Source: Isochrysis galbana | Lineage: Eukaryota > Haptophyta > Isochrysidales > Isochrysidaceae | Assembly: GCA_018136815.1 (NCBI GenBank) | Contig: CM030931.1 | Coordinates: 4,780,148 to 4,844,147 of the forward strand | Length of the DNA stretch: 64,000 nt | Reading direction: 5' to 3' | Shown here: piece by piece, positions 22,801 to 33,611 of the stretch | How positions within the stretch are numbered: position 1 is the first letter of the stretch | Layout of the letters: each line of letters begins with the position of its first letter | Translations under genes and position numbers: made by a program | The notes under the pieces: generated by a model | The model's database searches: none | Seen by the model: only the letters and a program-made list of their open reading frames with translations | What the model was told of the DNA's origin: nothing

Positions 22801-23769
22801 TGACACCAGGGGAAGCAATGGGCTCAGGGCCGCGGAAGCGTCGGCGCAGCGACACATTCTCTCCGTCTGAAGCCGCGAAGGACGAAAAGGAGAGGGCCAG
22901 GGAGCAGCGCGAGTTGAAGGCCCGCATTGACGCAGCCACTGCCGCTGAAGCCTTTGATGTGTTCGCCAAGACAACTAAGTTTATACTTGGTTCGCCCATG
23001 GGGGGGCACGAGCCCCCCCCTCTCTCCACTCCTCCCCTGCCGTGGGGGAGGAACCACCCATCCTCCTGGCATGCCTGATGGCTTGCCAGGAGGCCACTGC
23101 CCTGCTGACCCACTCTCTCCCTGACAGGCTCGCCTGATTCGCGCGTCCTGGCCCCTCGTGGCCAGCCCATCGCTCCAACCCCCCCTCCCCCCCTGTTCGA
23201 CAGGCAGACAGGTGCAGAGTGGGGGCCCCTGAGGCCCGGGAGCGCCAGCGAGGGAGAGGCAGGGGAGACCAGGGCCCAGCCCCAGCCTCCTCTGCCCCCT
23301 GAACTGGCCTCCAGGAGCCTCCAGGGGTCGCCAGAGGCAGCTGCAGGCCTGTCGCAGGCGCGCCATCGCGCGTGCCTGCAGGAGAGGGGAGAGAGAGCGC
23401 GGAGAAGGGGGTGGGCGGAGCGAGGGCTCCGCTCACCGGAAAATATGAAAGTCCCGCACCTGTTTACAGGAGAAGTCGGGACTGAGGACGCCGCCAGCCC
23501 GGTAGGCATAGGAGGAAGAGGGGAACGGATCACCGGGGGGGGGCGCGGGCCACCGACCATATCTAAGCCCTTTTCCCCTATCCCCCTAGTAGTGCACGGG
23601 GGGAGTCGCCTGATGGCGGGGGGGAAAGGGCCGGGAGAGAGGGGGTGTAGAAAGTTTTGCTGCGTGAGTAGAAAGTAGAGGGTCCACGGCCGCGTGTGCG
23701 GTGAGACTATTAAGAAGTTAAAAGATGTGTTCGCCAATGTCGACGTTCGCGTCCTCGCCTCAGTGTCGT
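22801..23769 (+). pseudogene. ORF split by a repeat insertion
   Basis: An open frame encodes a basic Ser/Arg segment (SGPRKRRRSDTFSPSE) and a charged helix (KDEKERAREQRELKARID), then AFDVFA, where it runs into repeat DNA at 22970. The 14-bp sequence GATGTGTTCGCCAA at this point (22956-22969) is repeated exactly at 23724-23737. There the reading frame continues about ten codons to a stop at about 23769. Function unknown. It may have been a small nuclear protein or an exon of one. The upstream start is unclear. Confidence 0.45.
22970..23723 (-). mobile_element. Composite repeat insertion with 14-bp target duplication
   Basis: Flanked by exact GATGTGTTCGCCAA direct repeats. The left part (22970-23320) is reverse-oriented family A, beginning with its hairpin AACTAAGT-TTAT-ACTTGGTT (22973-22992). 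The right part (23380-23723) is family C (GTCGGGACTGAGGACGCC, ATCACCGGGGGGGG, CATATCTAAGCCC, GGGGGGAGTCGCCTGATGGC). The families are therefore parts of one larger element or were moved together. Confidence 0.65.
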
Positions 23770-24459
23770 ATTCCATACGATGACAGACTTTTACTTCTAA
23801 CCTGTGGGTTATTTTAAGCCTCAAGGTCTCGTCGATTGACATTCCGCCCCTTCTCTTACTTTCTTTCGATGTCATCAAACGTTCCATGACTGTCTTCTGT
23901 CTTCTCTTCGTGTATCGGTTGTAGCTCCCCAGCGAGGTCTGCCCTCGTTGTTCCGACTCCTCTGTCGCATGTCCGTGCGCCGATAAGTTGCCTTGGTACC
24001 GACGCTTGGCAGTCCGTCCTGGGTGTGGTTAGTTTTCGCCCTGTTTGGTTTAGTTCGCGTGTGTCCGTGTGTCGGGAACTTTTTGGAGTCGGGCTCGCGC
24101 TGCGCGCGCGCTGCTCGCACCTGGCTTCTGGCGCTCGTCTGCGCGCTGCGAAGGGGGGGGAGTGCGAGAACGACCTGGAGGTGAGCGCGGCGAGCGTGAA
24201 GGGGCACATCGCGGCAGGCAGCGTGGGGGGGCTTACCACTGGTGTTGGCCGCGCGAGTACACCCCTGTGGCAAGCTGGGCTGCCAGAGAGGAGTGGGGGA
24301 AGGGGGGGGGAGGGGAGCGGCGCGCGGCGGGCCTCCGCGGCCGCTGCAGCGGCTAAGTCCCCGGCACCCGGGGAGATAGCCGCTGGAGCGAGCCCTTATT
24401 GTCACCTTTCGGCACCAGAACCTCACACTGTGGTCCTCGTATGGAATACGACATCCTGG

Positions 24460-24992
24460 CTCTGGCGCCCCCGTCTTCTCTTACCCAAACGGGGCGAGAA
24501 GACACGTTTCTGCCGGAGGGGAGAGCTGCCGCTCCCCCCTCCCCTCCCTCTTCCCTTTTCCTCCTCTCTTCCCTGCGGCGGGGGCCCATGGCGCGCGCCT
24601 GCGGCCCCTCTTCAGGTCCCCAGGTGGCCTGCAGGGGCTTGGGAGCACAGCTCGGGGGGCAGGTGAGGCTGGGGCATGGCCCTGGCCCCTCCTGCCTCTC
24701 CCTCGCTGGCGCTCCGAGCCCCTGCGGGTCGACTAGAGCTGGCTGGGGGGTCCTGAACAGGGGGGCCCAGGGGGAGGAGGGGCTGGTCAGAGGGATGGGC
24801 TGGCCACGACAGGCCAGGGCGGGCGAACCAGGCGTGCCTGTCAGGGAGAGAGTGGGTCAGCATGGCAGTGTGCTCCTGGCAGGCCATCAGGCGTGCCAGG
24901 AGAGTGGGTGGTTCCTCCCTCATGGCAGGGGAGGAGTGGAGAGAGGGAGGGGCTCGTGCCCCCCCATGGGCGAACTAAGTATAAACTTAGTT
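24460..24992 (+). repeat. Dispersed repeat family A, longest copy
   Basis: Runs from the GTCTTCTCTTACCCAAACGG block to the perfect hairpin AACTAAGTATAAACTTAGTT (24973-24992). An internal inverted segment GGCCATCAGGCGTGCC is present. Beyond the hairpin the sequence is unrelated to that after other copies, so the hairpin marks the element's end. Confidence 0.75.
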
Positions 24993-25621
24993 GAGAGTAG
25001 TGGTACTAATGGTCAGTTATATTATTATTATTAAATATCCTTATGGGAGTATTTGTATTTGCCAAGAACACAACCAAACCTCAAACCTGAGGTTATTGAT
25101 ATTGAATAACGTTAATTGCAACCTCTGAGGCTCTGAGATCTGCGGGGCCAGAGGGGGAGCGCCACAACAAGCCCACAAGCCTTGAAACACACACTTCACA
25201 CTTCCTCCACGCGAGGCGACCGGCCGAAACACGCTGCCCCCCCAAACCCGACCACCTCGAAACACCCTACTAGCCCCCCCAAAACGACCGCGAATATTTT
25301 TTTGTTCGCAACTTGTAGTACTAACTACTGTACTTAGCCCCACCCAGCCTCGAGTGAGTGAGCGCCCGCTGGCCCGCCCGCCCCATTTTGGCCGTACGAG
25401 AGGCCTTTCTTCCCTTCCCCTCCCTCTCCCACGGCGAGAAGCTGCCCGCCGGCGGCAGCGTCCTCCTCTCGCCTTCTTCCCTTACCGTCCCTCCCTCCCT
25501 CCCTCCCTCCCCTTTTGCCTCGCGCGCTCGCCGTCCCCTCCCTCTATTTCCCTCTCCCTCTCTTCCAACCCCTTGTCGCTCCACCCTCTCCTTCTCTTTT
25601 CCCCTCCTTTCTCTATCCCGA

Positions 25622-28600
25622 ATGGCGTGGAGCCTGAGGCATGCGGGTGGCGAGTGGAAGCGCGTGACCATCCAGCCGGGGGGGACCTTTCAGGAGGAGG
25701 TTTTCGTCGACGAGCTCGGCGCGTGCGTGGCGTTCGCCTTCGAGGTAGAGAACGAGGCAGCTGTCTCCTTCTCCATCTCGCACCGCCCAGAGTCGCGCCG
25801 GGGCAAGGCGAGCACACTCGCGCTGCTGCCCACCTCGACCTACTCCGAGCACTCTGGCGAGGTGCTCCTCCCTGGCCGCGGCAAGACCATACTCTCATGG
25901 CATAATCCGAGCGGGTGGCTCTTTTCATCCGCGGTGGACGTGCTCTACGCCGTCCAGGTGCGGTTTCTACCCACCCTGGATGGCGAGGCGCGCAAGGCCA
26001 CACGAACCACCTCCCAGACTGTCGAGCCAACCTCGGACGCAAATTCAGCAAGCACACAGCCTACACCTTATGATCCAGCGCAGGGCGAGCCCAGGCATGT
26101 GGCAGAGGCCTCGAGTGCTCCTGCGATTGCTCTTGGCGTTGAATCATTGGTGGAGGATGCCTTGAGCGTGGCCGAACGGGCGGCTGGCATGCGGGCAGAA
26201 GCGGAGGAGAGGGCTAAGGCCGGCGCCATCGACAGCGCCTTGAGTATTGGCTTGCAGGAACAGCTCGAGCGACGCCCAGTCCCACCGACTGTTGTGCAGC
26301 CTGAGGTGGATATCGGGCCATTGGACTTAAAAATCGAGGGCCCTGCTTCAGAGACCGAGCCTGCCTCAGAGGAGCCGGCTCGGAAGGATGTAGAGGATAT
26401 GGAACACCCGGAGCTCGTGCTGCAGCCTGATGAAGCGGTTACGGTGGCCACTGCACTATCAGTAGAATCTGAGACCGTTGAGGGCGCAGCCGACATTGAG
26501 CCTGCTGGAAGCACCGAAGACGAATCACCATCCATCGATAGTGTTGAGGAGGCAATCCCCGCTGTGATGGAGCTACAGTTGCACGAGATCTACCCGGATG
26601 GAAAGGTTCCCGAGCATGATGTGTCTCCTGGGAGTTTCAGGTCTGAGGAGATCGCCCAATCCGTGGAAGAGCTACAGCGGCTGGAGGCAGAGGTCACACT
26701 TGAGTCGCCAATGTCGTCGGGGGAGATGCCGCCACTAGAAGAGATCCCGTCAGCCGAGGCTCCGTCGAGCTCTGGCCTGGAGGAGCTGCCGGAGGAATCT
26801 CTCTCTCTGACAGCGGCTGCCTCGAACGAGTCGCTCGACTTGTTGCCTTCTGCGGCGGATGCAACCTCCCAACCTGTGGAGCCCGTTGCTAATGAGGTGG
26901 AGGGCATCCTTGCCTTGCAGCTGATTACGAACAAAGACTTCCCAACGGCTGACGCCGCTGACGCCCAAACCCTTGGACGAGCGGGGGCGTCGTCTGGTGA
27001 GGCACGTGTTGAATCGGATATCTTTGTGCCAGCTCCAGGGGATTACACACTTGAAGGAACGCAAGTACAGCTGGAACCAACAGCCATCATTCTTCGCACC
27101 ATTCGGGCCCCGCATGCAGGCACAGTGGCTATTAAGTGGTCCACCGATCCACCGCAGCTCGTGCACGTGCTCCTTGAGCAGACGAGCGGTCTCGGCGGGA
27201 GCACAGTCACTGTGCGAGCTGAACGCAAGGCGGAGAGCCAACAGATTCAGATGGACGTTGACGCGGCTTGTGACATCCGCATCTCCATGGCACACGTGTC
27301 GACGGGCTGGTTCTATGATACGCCGACCTGGCTTATTCTCGAGTTCGTCTTCGACCCAGCTCCAGGCATGGGTGTTGTGGGGATGAGACCGGCTAGGGCG
27401 AGAGTTTTAGGGGAAGGACATGTGTCTGGCCCTGCCCCGGGGGGCGCGCTCTCAGGCCACGCAGATGACGGCCACGGTGTTCTCGAGTCTGCTGAATTAA
27501 GTGGTCCGGCGCTCGAGGAGTACTTAGGGAGGATGAACTCGGCAATTGCTGTGGCGCTCGCAAAGGCGAAAGCCGATCGTGAGGCTAGGGGGTCAAGGAC
27601 GCCGTCGTCCATTGGACGGACTTCGATAATGTCGCCTCTTAATTCTCACAACGCGTTTGAGCTCGGCAACGGGACACCAGTTGAGGGACAGGCAGCTCAA
27701 CCTGGCAAGGCGTCCATAGAAGGAAAGGCTGCCAATTGGTCAAGTAGCCAGGCTATGGGGGCGGCGGATGATGCAGAGGCGGCCAATAGTGACATCTCAG
27801 AAGGGAAGGTGTTCACGGCTCCCGAGCCGGAGGCGATCGAGCTTGTGACAGAAGGAGAGCACGCTGTCGGCGAGGAGGGCGAGGACTCTACCATCGTGGT
27901 CGACGTTTCCTTCGAGACAGGAACGGGCGATGAGGCAGCAACAGACCCACGCGTGCCTGGGCTTATACCCTCAGCGGAGGATATGGATGGCTCCGGGTTC
28001 GGCGTCGCTGGCGCACAACACGAATCAGAGGCCTTTCCAGGTGAGGTGGACCAGGACGACGTCGACAGCACCGCGGCTGAGTTTGGAGGAACCGGGACGG
28101 TAGCCATGGCCACCGATTCCCCACTGGGTGCGCTCGCCCTCACCAGCTCAGCTCCGTGCTGCCCCTCCGAAAGCGAGGGTATAGATAGCCCAGGACCTGT
28201 CGCACGCTTGGCATCGTCTGCGATTAGCTCCGCCGCGCGGGCTGCAGCTGCGACACCATCTCCGTCTCCCGAGTGGGAGCGTGGGGCGGCCCAGCTCGAG
28301 GCACCTTCACACGAGTACGCCGGCGCATCACCATCCTGCCAAATCTCATCGTTCAGCGAAGAGGAACCATCTGAATCGATGCCGGAGAGGGCCGATGACC
28401 CCATTGGTTCCTCGGTGTCATTGTCCACATCTACATCTACCTCGGCACCCGGTGTTGCGCCTGGCGAGCCCTCCCTCAACAGCGAGGCTGTGAATGAGAC
28501 TCACTCTCCAGTTGATCTGAGCGAAAACGCGAATAAAAATAATAGAGACAAGTCGGTTTCGGATATGGCAGCAATATTACCGGGAAATGGAACTCACGAG

Positions 28601-29063
28601 ACAAGGGGACAACCTGGCTATGCAGACCACCAGCAACACAATGCTGACGCCGCAACGCTTGAAGGGCACGAAGCTGTCGAAAAAACTTCCTTGCCCGTTG
28701 ACGCACCAAGGCCACTCTCTCCGTCCGCGCTCGAAGTGCTAGAAATGCTCGGACTCTCTAAGTATCGGCGAAAGTTTATGAAGGAGGACGTCGTGGAGAC
28801 TTCCATGCTACTCGCCATGCTCGCGCTTCCTAATGGAAAAGCTGAGGTGTGCTGGCCATCCCGGTCTCCGTGTATCGTTGCGACGCTATCACCTTCACTG
28901 GCTCTTGATGTCCCACTTCCGACCTCGCATAGGAGGTATGTAAGATTGACCATTCACTCGTCCCCATCCCTCGCGGTATCAGTTGCGTGCGGTACTTGCA
29001 GACCTTGGCATGACGGTTGGACATCGCGAGCGCCTTCTCCTCGCGTTGTCTACAACCGCCTAG
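25622..29063 (+). CDS. GOLD-domain and SAM-domain protein
   Basis: Start ATG 25622 (MAWSLRHAGGEWKRVTI) after a C/T-rich leader. Exons are 25622-28846 and 28983-29063 (GAG|GTGTGC...GTATCAG). The spliced end reads GKAE-LRAVLADLGMTVGHRERLLLAL, completing a SAM domain that starts VLEMLGLSKYRRKFMKEDV. The N-terminal 110 residues form a GOLD-like beta sandwich (VTIQPGGTFQEEVFVDEL ... WLFSSAVDVLYAVQVRF). A second one follows near 26980-27360 (PGDYTLEGTQV ... WFYDTPTWLILEFVF). The rest, about 800 residues, is acidic and disordered. GOLD domains usually bind membrane-traffic cargo or Sec14-type partners; SAM domains mediate oligomerisation. No transmembrane segment or signal peptide is seen, so a cytosolic scaffold is likely. 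Exact function unknown. Confidence 0.75.
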
Positions 29064-29119
29064 GTGTGTAGTGCTTCCATGTAGGCTGCAAGGTTCCAGT
29101 CTGTGTTCCAACGCAGACT

Positions 29120-29620
29120 AGCAAGAATGTGCAGTGGAAGGCAAAGAATGTGAGCGCACGCGATTCTCATATTGGCATATGACGCCACGCTCAGGTAGTC
29201 CCCAAACTGACGGGACTACCAAATTCAATTCTTTTGTGGACAATGTCCCGCACTGCTCCTCACTACCTCGGCATTGTCCCTTCTAACCACCACATCGGTC
29301 ATTTATCCACATCCGTTGTCTCATCTGGAATTGGCCGACCACTTGCGCATCAATCTCTACAGGATTGTGTTGGGGACTTGGTGGACGTCAACTTTGCTCG
29401 GAGCTTGTTAGAGGCAAACTTGTTATGGCACCTCCACACTGACACTTACACCTACCACCCAGTATGCTACCACAACATAAGCTCTGCGGTGTCAGTTTTC
29501 GGGGATCCAGCAAAACATCATTTTGAGTCTTGATCTGCGCCCATAATTACCGCGTGGATTGTTGATCAAGCACCCGGAGGTCACGGGCCCCTCGACGGGA
29601 CACCGAAGAAGGACCACGCC
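29120..29620. other. Intergenic, no gene seen
   Basis: 3' flank of the GOLD-SAM gene. No motif or repeat recognised. Confidence 0.35.
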
Positions 29621-29623
29621 TAG

Positions 29624-29822
29624 GCCCCGTCTTCTCTTACCCAAACAGGGCGAGAAGACACGTTTTTGCCGGAGGGGGGAGCTGCCGCTCCCCCCTCCCC
29701 TCCCTCTTTCCTTTTCCTCCTCTCTTCCCTGCGGCGGGGGCCCATGGCGCGCGCCTGCGGCCCCTCCTCAGGTCCCCAGGTAGCCTGCAGGGGCCTAGGA
29801 GTACAGCTCAGGGGGCAGGTGA
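29624..29822 (+). repeat. Dispersed repeat family A, 3'-truncated copy
   Basis: Near-identical to 24463-24665 (GTCTTCTCTTACCCAAACAG, AAGACACGTTTTTGCC, CCATGGCGCGCGCCTGCGGC). It stops after CAGCTCAGGGGGCAGGTGA with no hairpin. Confidence 0.7.
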
Positions 29823-29929
29823 CAGGCGCGGGACTTCTACCGTCCCCGTTGTGTACTTGTGACTTCTACTGCCCCCCCCCCCCCTTGGGAGGGCACTCCG
29901 TGCGGCTTACAGGCATTCCACAACTAAAA

Positions 29930-30095
29930 GCACATCTGAAGATTCTGGGCTACACACCTACTATTTACGGGACTTCCCTCAGCTACTACCACCGCCCTTA
30001 TCTTCCCTCCCTCCACCCTTTCCCTGCCCCCCTTCATTCCTTTTTTTTCAGTTTCCGGGGTCCGGCCTTGGTACACTACCTGAGGCCTGGTTCGG
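29930..30095 (-). mobile_element. LINE 3'-UTR fragment
   Basis: ACATCTGAAGATTCTGGGCT, CACACCTACTA, ACCACCGCCCTTA and TTTCCGGGGTCCGGCC match, in reverse, the 3' UTR of the LINE at 33612-35272. Confidence 0.7.
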
Positions 30096-30369
30096 AGTGT
30101 GGGGTCCGGGCGTCCGGGCAGGCCTTTTGACAGGCATTCCACAACTAGATTTCAGATTTCAGTCACATTAGGGGGGTATCTTCCAGAACGGGAGAGCATT
30201 GCGAACATCTTCCGACAGCTGGGCGTAGAACTAGTGGAGGAGAAGCCGGCCTAGGAAAGGGCATGAAGATTTAGTTTGTGATGGGCAAATATACGTGTAG
30301 CAGATGAAAAACCTTATGTGCAAAAACACCTGGTCCTCGTTTCGACGGAACGAACGCGACTTGAGTGTG

Positions 30370-30455
30370 AGTGGTTCCTCCCCCATGGCAGGGGAGGAGT
30401 GGAGAGAGGGGGGGGCTCGTGCCCTCCCCTGGGCGAACTAAGTATAAACTAAGTT
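30370..30455 (+). repeat. Family A hairpin end, short copy
   Basis: Only the last ~85 bp of family A, ending at AACTAAGT-ATAA-ACTAAGTT (30436-30455). Confidence 0.65.
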
Positions 30456-30479
30456 GGGGTGATCGCAAATTAAAATTAA

Positions 30480-30870
30480 ACCTATTTCCTATTTGCGAGG
30501 GTGCCTGGGAAGAGAAAGGTGAGGGTGAGGAAACTTCCTTTCTCTTCGACTTCGAGAGAAAGAGAAAGAGAGAGGGCGTTCCACAACCCAAGCAAGGCCC
30601 TAGGCGTCGACGCGAAGCTTTTGACCGAGAAAGAGAGACAGCAGAGAATTATAACGATAAATGCCCAACGACGAAAGAGAAGAGAGAAGCCTAACGAGTG
30701 TCGATTCGCGAATGCGACATGGGCGCGAGTTGACGATGGTAAGAAGGCATCTATGTCTATGAGCAATGTGCCCAACGTAGTGCACATGATGAGCCGACCC
30801 CCGATACCGGAATAAAAGGACTGAGGGGGGGAAGCGGTGAGGGGAGGGTATCGTGGGGCAAGGGTGATGT
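30480..30870 (+). mobile_element. LINE 3'-region fragment (forward)
   Basis: A Lys/Arg-rich open frame is followed at 30790-30860 by GAGCCGACCCCCGATACCGG, then AAAGGACTGAGGGG and GGAGGGTATCG. This is the same order as the LINE 3' UTR at 35113-35210. The tail is incomplete. Confidence 0.5.
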
Positions 30871-31066
30871 CTCTTGGTGCCCGGAGGAAGGGCGAGGGAT
30901 TAGTTTATGTAGGCATCTTCAAGAGTTTTTGCTAAATGTCTATGTGCAATATACCATGTAGTTGAATGCTTGGTAACAAACAAGAACGTCCCTTGAGGTC
31001 TTAGTATAGTGCCAACTCACTACAACTCGGAACCGGACTGACAGGACCTGACGTGGTCCAACCAGG

Positions 31067-31799
31067 TCAAACGCCTGACATCATATTCACAAAATCGTTG
31101 TAGTTGATGAGGCCTTTCTCATCAACCTCTAACTGAGAGAGCAACTCTTGAGCGTCCGCAAGAGCCATCTTTTCGGATCCGTAAGTTGTCAATGCTTGCT
31201 CAAGAGACTTCATCGTGCAATATCCCGAGGGGCATTCGCGCTCGAATATTTTGAAAGCACGCTTCACCTATGCACAAAGGGAGAGAGAAGCGAGTCGGCT
31301 CGCAAGCACACGGTTGCGACGGCGACAAGATGCCAAGTGTATTGAATCGCTTGAATAGGCTCACACCTGCGCAGGCGTATAATTTGTGTTTACCTTCCGA
31401 GACATGACCATAACAAATTCTGCGCACATTTGCACCAATCTGATTAATACAGGCTACAGTGATGGTGCGCAACAATCGTGGCGACATACCATCAAAGTCC
31501 ACCTCATTGTTCCCATTTATATCGACCTCTTTCACCATTGCATCCAACTCGTCCTGCGGCAGAGTGGCCAGCCTTGGTGTTGAGGACTGCAGTCAAAGCC
31601 AACCGACAGCTATCTATAAGTGGCGCGCTCGTACCCTATTGGGCTTCAACCCCAGAGTGGTCATGAGCTGCAGTAGTTCGCTCTTGTCGATTGAACCCCC
31701 CTTGTCCAGATCAACCAGGTTGAAGATCTCCCGGAACTCCCTCAGCTCCTCCTCAGTGAGGTGAGCATGCTTGCGGGGTGGGGACGTTGGACCTGCCAT
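31067..31799 (-). CDS. Centrin/calmodulin-like EF-hand protein
   Basis: Four exons (31799-31635, 31553-31490, 31419-31394, 31267-31067) join in frame to 151 aa. The third exon is only 26 nt. The N-terminus is short and basic. EF1 has a full loop (DLDKGGSIDKSE); EF2 also (DINGNNEVDFDE, completed across the exon 2/3 junction); EF3 is degenerate (ERECPSGYCTMK) and unlikely to bind Ca; EF4 is partial (EVDEKGLINYND). The linker GLKPNRDELDAMVKEV and the repeat spacing fit centrins and calmodulin-like proteins of basal bodies, mRNA export or nucleotide-excision repair. No CAAX or terminal signal; it ends NMMSGV. Which sub-family is uncertain because two hands have lost acids. Confidence 0.8.
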
Positions 31800-31979
31800 A
31801 GGCACTCTTCTAGCAGCGTCCCTCTCCCTAGGCTCGATAACCCTCGCTCTTGCAGGGGGAGGTCGTCGCGTCAGCCGGCAACTGCTGCCACAACCGACGG
31901 ACAAACTCGTGTGTGAATCGGTTTCCTCCTTTCTTGGTACTCTAGAGTAGTATAAAAAGACAGGGAGAGCTGTGAGGGG

Positions 31980-33080
31980 AGGGCGAGGAGGGACTACTCA
32001 TAGTGAAGGGAATGATCAACCAGAGAGGGCAGAGGGGGGGAAAGTTAGTACAATACTACTAGCTACTAGGAATCTCGCCGCCCACGCACCCTTTGGGCCC
32101 ACTACTCTTACACACGCGTGCTACACCCCCACCACCTAGGGCGGTCAAACAGGGCTTTTAACTTCTAAGGGTGAAAATTCACTAAGTCAAGATTGAGGTT
32201 TTATCGCGAGATCTTAGGATATGCTACTGGAAATGGGTATATTAGGCAGAATCTAATGAGAAATATGCACATTTTCGACGCCATTCAACACACAGACCCC
32301 AAAACGTTTTCGCGCTCGTGCGAAATCGACGTCGACCACAAAAGTGCACCACAGGTCGCGCTGTGCGACGCGCGCCTGCGTTCCCCGGGCACGGTTACCC
32401 CCGGGCAGGCAGTACAAAACCCTGCGCGGGCGCACCGCGTCGCCTGCGCCCTCCACCTCGCCCCTGCTGGCATCTACTGCCAGCCCCTCGCGCGTATGCA
32501 GTGCGCGGCAGGCCGCGAAGCGTCAAAATGACGGTGCTGCGCATGATGGGCTGCCCCATCACGCGCGGCACCGCCTCAGCATGGTGGGAGCGGGTGCCTG
32601 CTGGCCTCCTGGCCGCCCAGACCCTCGCCAGAGCGGCCACAGGCCGCGTGCGAGGCCACTGGCGAGGCCAGCGACCATCGCTGCGGCCGCCATCGCGCGC
32701 CGCCGCAGGAGAAAAAGATCAACTTGATTATAATTTAATTTTTAACAAATTTTTATGGGTCGCGGCGCGGCAAAGGAACGGGACTAGCGCGCACACAAGA
32801 CAGGACTCCCTGCCGCGGCGAGCGCAAGCACCCTTCCCCCTTATGCCACCCAGCTCTTCACTAGCTTACTACCTGCGCTAGCCGGAGCACCCCTCCCTCC
32901 ACACTCAAGCAGCCCCCCACGCCAGGATCCTGTTTTGGTCTCGCAGGCAAGGGGGCCTAATGGGAGGGTGAGGAGCAACTCCTCAAAGAGGAGCTTTGGG
33001 GAAGGAGATGTTTGAGTGGGGGCGCTATACCCTTGCGCTAGGCATGGGCAGCGACGCCGCCTCAAAACATGTCCTCCCTC
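31980..33080. other. Intergenic, no supported gene
   Basis: Contains GGGCGGTCAAACAGGGC (about 32141), a motif also present in variant form in LINE fragments. The 32350-32720 segment is GC-rich with long overlapping ORFs on both strands that show no motif. Otherwise nothing is recognised. Confidence 0.3.
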
Positions 33081-33082
33081 TG

Positions 33083-33460
33083 GTCTTGAGTCGAAATTTT
33101 TTGTGTTTGAATCCGAGGGCGAGGGGGTTTGTGGTTCTTGGGTTGGTTGTAGTGGGATGAGGGAGTGGGAGATGGAGTGAAGTGTTGAAAGAGGGCCCAA
33201 GGCAGGGCACTGAGTTGTAGGTACTTGTGGCCCACAAGGGTGGGGTGAAAACGAAAAGTGTATCAACATGTGTCTTGAATTGAAATTTTTGGTGCTTTGA
33301 ACAGAGGGCGGGGGGGTTTGTGCCGTTTGGGTTGGTTGAAGTGTGAAGGGGGAGTGGGAGAGGGAGTCTTGTGTTAAGAGAGGGCCCAAGGCAGGGCACT
33401 GAGTGATTGGTACTAGTGGCCCACAAGAGTGGGGTGAAGACGAGAATTGTGTCAACAAGT
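33083..33460 (+). repeat. Two tandem ~189-bp units
   Basis: Unit 1 from about 33083 and unit 2 from about 33272 share TTGGGTTGGTTG, GAGGGCCCAAGGCAGGGCAC and TGGCCCACAAG. The period is a multiple of three, so minus-strand frames stay open across both units and read as a 63-residue repeat (LLWATS, VPCLGPS). No known protein matches; satellite-like. Confidence 0.7.
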
Positions 33461-33611
33461 TGGAAAACAGAGGCATGGGGTGCTCTCCGTATGGGGTTGA
33501 TGGTTGTGAAGTGGCCCAAGCAAACTCCCGGATTTCTGGAAGAGAGCGCTAAATAATATTCGCACACTCAAGCTAACATCCCTAGAAACGAGTAGAGAAG
33601 GCTTACTATCG

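Noticed and set aside
22730-23887. 385-codon minus-strand ORF
   Set aside because: Runs through two repeat families and across the target-site duplication; Pro/Gly/Arg bias, no motif.
27697-28479. 260-codon minus-strand ORF
   Set aside because: Antisense shadow of the Glu/Ser/Ala-rich region of the GOLD-SAM gene.
32318-32881. GC-rich ORFs near 32.4-32.7 kb
   Set aside because: Overlapping open frames on both strands, no motif, biased composition.
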